Below are positions 54,409 through 63,400 of a DNA stretch of 64,000 nt, in pieces. Each line of letters opens with the position of its first letter. Position 1 is the first letter of the stretch. Below the pieces are notes generated by a model. It was not told where the DNA came from. It was given only the letters and a program-made list of their open reading frames with translations, and ran no database searches. A program made the translations under genes and the position numbers. Source of the DNA: Hyphococcus sp. (GTDB taxonomy: Bacteria > Pseudomonadota > Alphaproteobacteria > Caulobacterales > Parvularculaceae); contig JAJFGB010000001.1 of the NCBI GenBank assembly GCA_021776335.1, positions 528,817 to 592,816 on the forward strand, read 5' to 3'.

Positions 54409-55617
54409 ATGCGCATCCTTTTCCTGCATGATAATTTCCCCGCGCAGTTTGGCGCTTTTGGCCAATATTTGGCAGCGCAAGGATGGGAAGTGTGGTTTGG
54501 CACACAACGTAAGGGCGCTGCACTGCCCGATTTCAACATTTTCAACTATGCGCCGCATCGGAAAGTCACAGAAAAAATTCATCCCTATGCCGGGAATTTT
54601 GAACGTGCGGTGCTGGCAGGCCAAGCGGTAGCGCGCACAGGGCTCGAACTAAAGAAAAAAGGTCTTTCCCCTGACATTGTGATGGCGCATTCCGGCTGGG
54701 GCCCCGGCCTGTTTGTGAAAGATGTTTGGCCCAGGGCAAAATATGTCGGCTATTTTGAGTGGTATTACCGATCAGATGCGCCGGACGTTGTTTTTTTCGC
54801 CGATGACGCCGGGCAATCGATTGACGAACAGCTTCGTGCGCGCGCGCGAAACGCCGCCATTTTGATGGACCTTGGTTCTTGCGATGCCGGGCTTTGCCCC
54901 ACCGAATTTCAAAAAGAACAGTTTCCGGAATGCTTTCACAGCAAGATGGAGGTGATGCATGACGGGATCGATACAGACACTTACAAACCGCAAGCAAATG
55001 CACGGTTAAAGCTGCCCCAGCTTGATCTCGGCCATGTGGACGAACTCGTCACCTATGTTGCGCGCGGCATGGAACCCTATCGCGGCTTCCCGGAATTCAT
55101 GAAAGCACTCGAGATCGTTCTAAAAGAGCGGCCGAACGCTCATGCAGTTATTCTCGGCGAAGACCGCGTTGCCTATGGCAAGAAACTGCCTGAAGGCGAG
55201 AGTTTCAAAAAACGTGCGCAAGCAGAATGTACACTTGACTGGGACCGCGTACATTTTACTGGCCTCTTGCCGCGGCCCCAATATCTGCAAGTGCTGCAGG
55301 CGTCGTCCGCTCATGTCTATCTGACCATTCCTTTTGTGCTCTCCTGGTCGATGATGGAAGCGATGAGTACTGGTTGTCCTATTGTCGCCGCTGATGTCGC
55401 GCCAGTGCATGAGATTTCGGAAAAAGGTGCAGAAGCATTGCGACTCACGACACTTAAAGATCCCGCAGAGGTCGCGCGAGCCATCATCGAAACACTCAAC
55501 CATCGCGAGCACTCAAGAGAGATGGGTGAGCGCGCCCGCAAGATCATCACTGAAAGCTTTGCTGCTAAAGACCTTTACCGCCAGAAGATGGAATGGCTGG
55601 CTGGTTTGGCGCCGTAG
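54409..55617 (+). CDS. GT4-type glycosyltransferase
   Basis: A 402-aa GT-B protein. Start MRILFLHDNFPAQFGAFGQY, middle HDGIDTDTYKP, C-terminal domain VTYVARGMEPYRGFPEFMKAL, and EAMSTGCPIVAADVAPVHEI (in parts) with nucleotide-sugar binding Glu. ATG 54409 overlaps TTG 54406; the ribosome site is weak. It is on the transporter strand, 11 bases after HlyD, so in the same operon. It may glycosylate surface proteins or a polysaccharide. Confidence 0.88.
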   Translation: MRILFLHDNFPAQFGAFGQYLAAQGWEVWFGTQRKGAALPDFNIFNYAPHRKVTEKIHPYAGNFERAVLAGQAVARTGLELKKKGLSPDIVMAHSGWGPGLFVKDVWPRAKYVGYFEWYYRSDAPDVVFFADDAGQSIDEQLRARARNAAILMDLGSCDAGLCPTEFQKEQFPECFHSKMEVMHDGIDTDTYKPQANARLKLPQLDLGHVDELVTYVARGMEPYRGFPEFMKALEIVLKERPNAHAVILGEDRVAYGKKLPEGESFKKRAQAECTLDWDRVHFTGLLPRPQYLQVLQASSAHVYLTIPFVLSWSMMEAMSTGCPIVAADVAPVHEISEKGAEALRLTTLKDPAEVARAIIETLNHREHSREMGERARKIITESFAAKDLYRQKMEWLAGLAP

Positions 55618-55635
55618 CAATGCGAGGCGTAACTA

Positions 55636-55692
55636 ATCCTCACCAGTGTTGCCAAAGCAGACCTTCATCAGGACGATTTTTTGTTTGGGTGA
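55636..55692 (+). pseudogene. Relic of an RTX C-terminus (18 codons and stop)
   Basis: In frame from 55636 it reads ILTSVAKADLHQDDFLFG then TGA. This is the last 18 residues of RTX protein 2 (ILSGVAKADLHQDDFLFG) with two substitutions. An in-frame stop (TAA 55630-55632) precedes it, so it is no longer a gene. It begins 18 bases after the glycosyltransferase stop and points to an RTX gene that was lost or recombined here. Confidence 0.78.
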
Positions 55693-55992
55693 CACCGATA
55701 CAAGCGAGCAGATGTAACTACCCAATTAAGTCAAGGGAAGTGACAAAGCGCGGTGTGCTAAATGCCCTGCTGCAATGTCGCCACATCTATTGCCTGGTCT
55801 GGCGGAGCGTAGGAGGTCCTAAAGGGCGCGCGCATCGGCGCCCGGCAGTGCCAGCGACAACGATAGAATTGTTATCCTTGGCCATTCCTCCACGTAGCTG
55901 AGGGATTTAGTGTTATATAATCTATATTTCCGGGGGACGAGACGATAAAAGCTGTTGATTAATTGGGACGTATCTCGGGTAGGATTGAGCAG
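55693..55992 (+). other. 300-base gap before RTX gene 2
   Basis: No gene. The last 75 bases are AT-rich (TTAGTGTTATATAATCTATA near 55909-55928), a plausible promoter for RTX gene 2, and AGGATTGAGCAG leads into its ATG. Confidence 0.4.
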
Positions 55993-58900
55993 ATGTGGAC
56001 ATTTACCACCGGAACTGTAACCAGCGTTGGAACCAATAATGTAAATAGTGCGATGGCCGTTGTTCAGGAAGCGGCTAATTATTGGGGGCGCTACATCGAT
56101 TTTGGCGGCGCCGTTCTCGATATAACCGTCAATTTCATTTCGCTGGGTGACACGACACTTGCTCAAGCCGGCACGTCATTTACATCGTTTGGCGGAAGCC
56201 CGTTTCAAGCGGATACGATTCTCGAGCTTCAAACCGGAATAGATCGAAACGGTTCATCGGCAGACATCGATATCGACATAAATGTGGACACCATAAATGC
56301 AAATCAGTATTTTTATGGTCTGTTGAGTAATCCAAACGTGCCGAACAATCAGTTCGATTTATTCAGCGTGCTTTTGCACGAGATTGGGCACGGACTCGGG
56401 TTTCTTTCCTTTGACGATAAGCCGGAAACTGCCGTTTTTGATACGTTCATGTCCGGTTTTCAGTTTACCGGTCCTTTGGCCGTTGCATCATTTGGCGGTC
56501 AAGTGCCGCTAGATCCCACCGGCCCGAGCCATGTTGCGCCGGGACTGTCCAATTTTGTGATGACGTCGACGGGAGCACCGGGCGAACGGACTTTCTTCAA
56601 CGAAACCGAATTGCGAATTTTGGAGGACATTGGGCTGCCCGTATTGGGACCGACTGCCGGCGCTGATGTTTTGTTTGGATTTGCGAGCGCGGACACAATC
56701 TCCCTTGACGCTGGCAATGATCATTTTACGGCATTAGCTGGCAATGATTCCGTCATGGGAGGGGATGGTAATGACACAGTGTTTGGCGGCGCCGGAAACG
56801 ACACAATTGACGGCGGCAACGATGCTGATGATCTAAGGGGCGATGCTGGTAATGACGTTATATCTGGCGGCGCCGGAAATGATTCCCTGCGCGGCTTTGA
56901 CGGTGACGACGTTATATCTGGCGGGGCGGGCATTGATCTCATCTTCGGCCATGCCGGGAACGATACTGCGGACTATCGAACGTCATCTGCCGCAGTGGCG
57001 ATCAATCTGCAAATGGATACGCAATCGGGCGGCGATGCGCAGGGTGATCGACTATTTACGATCGAAAACATCATTGGTTCGACGTTTGGCGATACGCTTA
57101 CTGGCGACGCCGGCGCCAATGTGATCGAGGGAGAAGCCGGCAATGACACGATTCTCGGCCGGGCCGGCGATGATACATTAACCGGCGGCGCCGGCGCCGA
57201 CCGGTTCGATTTTTCAGACGGCGATGGCGACGACGTGATCACTGATTTTGGATCAGGCGGATCGGATCTATTGCATTTTGAGGGTTATGACTCTCTTTTT
57301 GCTTCCGCCAGTGATGTGTTGGCGACGGCGACGCAGGTTGGCGCGGACGTTGTCTTTAATCTGAATGGAACCGACAGCGTGCGGCTCTTAAATGTCGCGC
57401 TCAACACCATCACTGTTGGCGATATTGAATATATCGCCCCGTTAACAACATCGGGAGACGATGTAGTTAATGGAACGGGCAGCGCCGACTTTTTCAACGG
57501 GCTTGGCGGCGATGATGTCATTAACGGGCTTGGCGGTAATGACACATTGTTCGGCGGATCGGGCGAAGACACGATTGATGGCGGCGCAGGCGTTGATGAT
57601 GTGCGCGGCGACGCCGGTAATGATCAGCTTTCAGGCGGCGCCGGAAATGATTCCCTGCGCGGTTTTGACGGTAACGACATTTTATCTGGCGGCGCAGGCA
57701 TTGATCTCATCTTCGGCCACGCCGGGAACGATACTGTGGACTATCGAACATCAGCTGCCGCAGTGGCGATCAATCTGCAAATGGATACACAATCGGGCGG
57801 CGATGCGCAGGGCGATCGACTATTTACGATCGAAAACATCATTGGTTCGGCGTTTAACGATACGCTCACCGGCGACGCCGGCGCCAATGTGATCGAGGGA
57901 GAAACCGGCAATGATACGATTCTCGGCGGGGCCGGCGATGATACATTAACCGGCGGCGCCGGCGCCGACCGGTTCGATTTTTCAGACGGCGACAGCGACG
58001 ACGTGATCACTGATTTTGGATCAGGCGGATCGGATCTGTTGCGCTTTGAAGGTTATGACGTCCTGTTTGCTTCCGCCAGTGATGTGTTGGCGACGGCGAC
58101 GCAGGTTGGCGCGGACGTTGTCTTTAATCTGAATGGAACCGACAGCGTACGGCTCTTAAATGTCGCGCTCAACACCATTACTGTCAGCGATATTGAATAT
58201 ATCGCCCCGATTGAAACATCGGGAGATGATGTCATCAACGGAACGGGCGGCGGCGACTTTTTCAACGGGCTTGGCGGCAATGATGTCATTAACGGGTTTG
58301 GCGGTAATGACACATTGTTCGGCGGGTCGGGCGAAGACACGATTGATGGCGGCGACGACCATGATGATGTGCGCGGCGACGCCGGTAATGATCAGCTTTC
58401 AGGCGGCGCCGGAAATGATTCCCTGCGCGGCTTTGACGGCGACGATATTTTGTCTGGCGGCGCTGGCGTTGATCACATCTTCGGTCACGCCGGGAACGAT
58501 ACTGTGGACTATCGAACGTCATCCGCCGCAGTGGCGATCAATCTGCAAATGGATACGCAATCGGGCGGCGATGCCCAGGGCGATCGACTATTTACGATCG
58601 AAAACATCATTGGTTCGGCGTTTAACGATACGCTTAGTGGTGAAGCCGGCGCCAATGTGATCCAGGGAGAAGCGGGCAATGATACGATTCTCGGCGGGGC
58701 CGGCGATGACACATTAATCGGCGGCGCAGGCGCAAATCGTTTCGACTTTTCAGACGGTGACGGCGACGACGTGATCACTGATTTTGGGTCAGGCGGATCG
58801 GATCTTTTACGATTTACCGGTTATGATGTCCTTTTTGCTTCCGCCAGTGATGTGTTGGCGACGGCGACGCAGGTTGGCGCGGACGTTGTCTTTAATCTGA

Positions 58901-60093
58901 ATGGAACCGACAGCGTACGGCTCTTAAATGTTGTGCTCAACACCATCACTGTTGGCGATATTGAATATATCGCCCCAATTATTACGTCGGGAGACGATGT
59001 AATTAACGGAACGGGCGGCGGCGACTTTTTCAACGGGCTTGGCGGCAATGATGTCATTAACGGGTTTGGCGGTAATGACACATTGTTCGGCGGGTCGGGC
59101 GAAGACACGATCGATGGCGGCGACGATAATGATGATGTGCGCGGCGACGCCGGTAATGACGTTATATCTGGCGGCGCCGGACGTGATTCCCTGCGCGGTT
59201 TTGACGGTGACGATATCTTGGCTGGCGGCGCTGGCGTTGATCTTTTGATCGGCCACGGGGGAACGGATACTGCGGACTATCGGGCTTCGTCAGCTGCGGT
59301 GACGGTTGATCTGCAAGTGGTGACGCAGTCGGGCGGCGATGCCCAGGACGATCGATTATATGCGATCGAAAACATCTTTGGTTCGGCATTTAACGATACG
59401 CTCACCGGCGATGCCGGCGCCAATGTGATTCGTGGTGAAGCCGGAAACGACTTTATTCGCGCTGGCGATGGCGCCGACCTTCTCTTAGGCGGTGCAGGCT
59501 TTGATGATTTGCGCGGCGATGCTGGCAATGACTTCATACTCGGCGGCGCCGACAACGACGCCCTTCGCGGTTTTGACGGTGACGATATTCTGGCAGGCGG
59601 CGCTGGCGTTGACCTTCTGATCGGCCATAGCGGCGTTGATACTGCCGATTATAGAACATCGTCGGCGGCGGTGACTGTCAATCTGCAAGTGGTGACGCAA
59701 TCGGGCGGGGACGCGCAGGGCGATCGATTATATACGATCGAAGATATCTTCGGGTCGGCGCTTGACGATACGCTCACCGGCAACGCCGACGCCAATTTGA
59801 TCCGCGGATTGGGGGGAGACGATGTTATTCTCGGCGAGGCCGGCGATGATACATTCTTCTTCGATCTAGGCGGCAACACTGACACCATCGGCGACTTTAC
59901 TGCAGGCATGGGCACGGATGATGCTGTCTTTCTATTCGGTTTTGGCGCCGCCTTTGATACATTTGCAGAAATCTTTAACGCTGCCACTGAAAGCGGCGGG
60001 ACGACAACCATCGATTTTGGCGCTGGTGACATGTTGATCCTTAGCGGCGTTGCCAAGGCAGATCTTCACCAGGATGACTTTTTGTTTGGGTGA
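55993..60093 (+). CDS. RTX protein 2 (1366 aa) with N-terminal HEIGH metalloprotease
   Basis: N-terminal domain (about 1-220) is a metzincin-like protease: LLHEIGHGLGFLSF gives HEIGH at residues 129-133. The position where metzincins have the third ligand (HExxHxxGxxH) is Ser here, so zinc binding may differ. Then come calcium-binding GGxGxD repeats with three near-identical 256-aa units, and finally FGAGDMLILSGVAKADLHQD then DFLFG as the secretion signal. ATG 55993 has AGGA upstream; TTG 55963 is in frame. It lies downstream of the T1SS genes, so it is a likely exported protease or adhesin. Confidence 0.88.
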   Translation: MWTFTTGTVTSVGTNNVNSAMAVVQEAANYWGRYIDFGGAVLDITVNFISLGDTTLAQAGTSFTSFGGSPFQADTILELQTGIDRNGSSADIDIDINVDTINANQYFYGLLSNPNVPNNQFDLFSVLLHEIGHGLGFLSFDDKPETAVFDTFMSGFQFTGPLAVASFGGQVPLDPTGPSHVAPGLSNFVMTSTGAPGERTFFNETELRILEDIGLPVLGPTAGADVLFGFASADTISLDAGNDHFTALAGNDSVMGGDGNDTVFGGAGNDTIDGGNDADDLRGDAGNDVISGGAGNDSLRGFDGDDVISGGAGIDLIFGHAGNDTADYRTSSAAVAINLQMDTQSGGDAQGDRLFTIENIIGSTFGDTLTGDAGANVIEGEAGNDTILGRAGDDTLTGGAGADRFDFSDGDGDDVITDFGSGGSDLLHFEGYDSLFASASDVLATATQVGADVVFNLNGTDSVRLLNVALNTITVGDIEYIAPLTTSGDDVVNGTGSADFFNGLGGDDVINGLGGNDTLFGGSGEDTIDGGAGVDDVRGDAGNDQLSGGAGNDSLRGFDGNDILSGGAGIDLIFGHAGNDTVDYRTSAAAVAINLQMDTQSGGDAQGDRLFTIENIIGSAFNDTLTGDAGANVIEGETGNDTILGGAGDDTLTGGAGADRFDFSDGDSDDVITDFGSGGSDLLRFEGYDVLFASASDVLATATQVGADVVFNLNGTDSVRLLNVALNTITVSDIEYIAPIETSGDDVINGTGGGDFFNGLGGNDVINGFGGNDTLFGGSGEDTIDGGDDHDDVRGDAGNDQLSGGAGNDSLRGFDGDDILSGGAGVDHIFGHAGNDTVDYRTSSAAVAINLQMDTQSGGDAQGDRLFTIENIIGSAFNDTLSGEAGANVIQGEAGNDTILGGAGDDTLIGGAGANRFDFSDGDGDDVITDFGSGGSDLLRFTGYDVLFASASDVLATATQVGADVVFNLNGTDSVRLLNVVLNTITVGDIEYIAPIITSGDDVINGTGGGDFFNGLGGNDVINGFGGNDTLFGGSGEDTIDGGDDNDDVRGDAGNDVISGGAGRDSLRGFDGDDILAGGAGVDLLIGHGGTDTADYRASSAAVTVDLQVVTQSGGDAQDDRLYAIENIFGSAFNDTLTGDAGANVIRGEAGNDFIRAGDGADLLLGGAGFDDLRGDAGNDFILGGADNDALRGFDGDDILAGGAGVDLLIGHSGVDTADYRTSSAAVTVNLQVVTQSGGDAQGDRLYTIEDIFGSALDDTLTGNADANLIRGLGGDDVILGEAGDDTFFFDLGGNTDTIGDFTAGMGTDDAVFLFGFGAAFDTFAEIFNAATESGGTTTIDFGAGDMLILSGVAKADLHQDDFLFG
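56824..59127 (+). repeat. Three 768-bp tandem repeats in RTX protein 2
   Basis: Units of exactly 768 bases (256 codons) begin near 56824, 57592 and 58360. Most sequence is identical, including the stretch encoding LLNVALNTITVGDIEYIAP. A few substitutions per unit (e.g. DGDGDD/DGDSDD) separate the copies. Confidence 0.85.
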
Positions 60094-60454
60094 TAAATCT
60101 AAAGCGTGGCTATCGCTGCTCTGATCGCTACTGTTATGACCGAGCGGTAAGCCGCGATTTGCCAGTGAATGATAATTCCTTTGAAAAAGCGCCAGAGCAA
60201 TCTGCGTTCATTTACGATTAGTTGCGCGGGCGTCTTTGGATCGCCGGAACACGTTGCCCATGCGTCAAGTTTCCTGTTGTCTCGGGAAAATAGTCACATG
60301 ACAGCTTGAGGAGGTCAGGAGGCGACGCCATACCCCAGATTTATGCGGCAAATCAATGAGGCTTGGAGTTGTTGCGTTGTCATAATAAAGTCATCACGGT
60401 AGGCCGCGAACCGGTACGGTATGACGGGCAGGGCGCGAAAATGGGGCATCGGCG
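60094..60454 (+). other. 361-base gap between RTX genes 2 and 3
   Basis: No gene seen. It contains TGAGGAGGTCAGGAGG near 60308-60323 and an AT-rich stretch TGTCATAATAAAGTCAT near 60377-60393 that could be a promoter. No good terminator after RTX gene 2 is visible. Confidence 0.35.
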
Positions 60455-63400
60455 ATGGTAATTGGCATTAATTCAAATCAGCGAAGTGATTTCTTCGCGC
60501 CTGCGTTGATGCGCGATTTTAACGGTATTGGCATTTCGGAACTGCGCGGGATTATTGGTTTTAATCGCGTGCCGCCTGACCATAATGGCGCCGTCGGGGA
60601 GGATCATGTTGTCTCGGTCCTCAATCACGTTATGCAAATCTATGACAAACAGGGCACACTAATCAGTACACAAACGCTTGAGTCACTATTCGGCGTAGTC
60701 CCGGGCGCTAACGTTCTACCTGTTGATCCAAACATAATGTACGATCCGCATTCCGGTCGATACATCTTTGTTTCGTTTGAAGTTGCGGGCGGCAGTAACG
60801 GGCCAATAAATACCGCAGACGATCAGAGTTTCCTCAATATCGCTGTGTCAAAAACAGGCGATCCGACAGATGGTTGGCACATCACATCGATTGACGCCAA
60901 AACGGTTGTTGGCGGCGAAAATACCTGGATTGATTTTCCGAGCATCGCCGTTGATGGCGAGGCGCTCTATATCACTGGCAATATGTTCCAGTTTGACAGT
61001 GGCCCGGATGGTCAGCGCAGTTTTGCTGGCAACAGATTGTGGATCATCGACAAAGGAGAGGGGGCGGGCGGATTTTACGATGGCGGCGCTGCCGCATTTT
61101 CGGTTTCTGACCCCGTCGGCAGCGCAACTGACCTAACTGGTTTTGGTGTTTCAACGGCGACGCTAATCCCTGCACGAATTGAAGGCGCCTTACCAGGTCA
61201 GTCAGGCATCCATCTTATAGCGCAAAGCGGATTGTCAAATGGCGCCCAGGAACTATTGCAGATTATCTCGGTGCAAAACCCGCTGACATCGCCTACTTTT
61301 ACGGCGCAATCGATTCAACTTGGCGATATCAGCAACGAAAGTCTGAATTTCCTGCCGCAAGCGCCGCAACCCGGCGGACCGCAGTCGATATCTGTGGTTG
61401 GCGCGCGGGTTCTCAGCGGCGGCGCAGTTTGGCGCGACGACAAGCTTTATGCTGTTTTTACAGTTTCTCCAAAAACAGGTGTGGATGCGGGGCAATCGAC
61501 AGTACACTGGGTAGAACTCGACGCCAGCAATCCCGCAAATATCTTGCTATTGCAGCAAGGCAATATTGGCGGCGAGGATATCGCATCTGGCGTTACGACC
61601 TTCGATGCGTCTTTGAATGTCAACAAAGACGGTTCGGTGCTGATCAATTTTTCTGCCGCGGGCCCAAGTTTGTTTGCCGGCGCCTATTTTGCTCTTCGTG
61701 CCTCGGATGACGCAATTGGCGTTTTCGGACCGTCACAGGAGTTGCGTCCAGGGCTGGATTATTACTTCCGTAACCGCGCGGGTGAAGGGATCAGTTCGCA
61801 GACAACAAACCGCTGGGGCGATTTTGGCAGCGTTGCGCTGGATCCGACTGACGATACGACGTTCTGGTTCTTTAATCAGTTTGCCGATCTTCGGGGCGAT
61901 CCAAATGCTTTAGGCCAAGACGGCCGCTGGCGGGTTACCATTGGCAGCGCCCGGCCGACTATCCAGAATTTTCAATTTGATGCTGATGACGCAGATGAAG
62001 CGTTTTATGGCGGAAATGGAATTGATGGACTGCAGTTTAATGCTAACGCAGTCGCGACAACACTGACAGTGACCGCCGATCCCGATGGATCCGTCAAAGG
62101 CGTGTTCGGCGGCGGTGGCAGCGGAACTGCAAACAGTTATCTCGTCGAGGTTGCGCTCTTCCAGGGCGGCGATGGCGCCGACAATTTTTCTATCACAGGT
62201 GATTTCAGCGCAACAGACCTGCGCAGTGATGGCGTTATTGCAAATGGCGGGGCAGGCGCTGATACATTGTCTGCGGCTGCGCTGACAAGTCTGCTTGATG
62301 TGGTGTTAGATGGCGGCGCAGACGGCGACGCGCTCACCGGCGGCATGGGCGATGATACGCTTTTGGGCGGCGCAGGCGCGGACACGCTTGATGGCGGATC
62401 AGGGACAGATTTTGCCAGCTATGGAAACGCCCTGTCGGGTGTCACCATCGATTTGACTACAGCAATCCAGTCAGGCGGAGATGCGCAGGGCGATGAGCTG
62501 GTATCCATCGAAAATGTCTTCGGCTCAGCGTTTAACGATACGCTCACCGGCGACGCCCTCGCCAATTTTATCCGGGGAGAGGCAGGCAATGATTTCGCTC
62601 TCGGCGGCGCGGGCAATGACACATTATTCGGCGGAGGTGGTAACGACACGATCGGCGGCGACGCGGGCGTTGATGATTTGCGGGGTGACGCAGGCGATGA
62701 TCAGATTGCCGGCGGCGCTGGAAACGATGCTCTGCGCGGCTTCGACGGCAATGATATTTTGGCCGGCGGCAGCGGTGTTGATCTCCTGATCGGCCATAGT
62801 GGTGTTGATACTGCAGACTATCGGACTTCGGCTGCGGCGGTGACGGTCAGCTTGCTATTGGTGACCCAATCGGGCGGTGACGCGCAGGGCGATCGATTAT
62901 ACACGATCGAAAATATCTTCGGTTCAGCGTCTAATGATACGCTCACAGGCAACGCCCTTGTCAATTTCATCCGGGGAGAGGCCGGAAATGATTCCCTGCG
63001 CGGCTTTGACGGTGACGACATTTTATCTGGCGGCGCAGGCATTGATCTCCTGATTGGTCATTCCGGAATTGATACTGCGGATTATCGGACGTCATCGGCG
63101 GCGGTGTCGGTCAATCTGCAGGTGGTGACGCAATCAGGCGGCGACGCGCAGAATGATCGATTATACACAATCGAAAACATCTTTGGGTCGGCATTAGACG
63201 ACACGCTCACCGGAGATGCTGGCGCCAATGCGATCCAGGGAGAGGCGGGAGATGATCAGATATCCGGCGGCGCGGGAAATGATGCCCTGCGCGGCTTTGA
63301 CGGTGACGACATTTTGGCTGGCGGCGCTGGCGTTGATCTCCTGATCGGGCATAGCGGCAACGATACTGCGGATTATCGGACATCGGCGGCGGCAGTGTCG

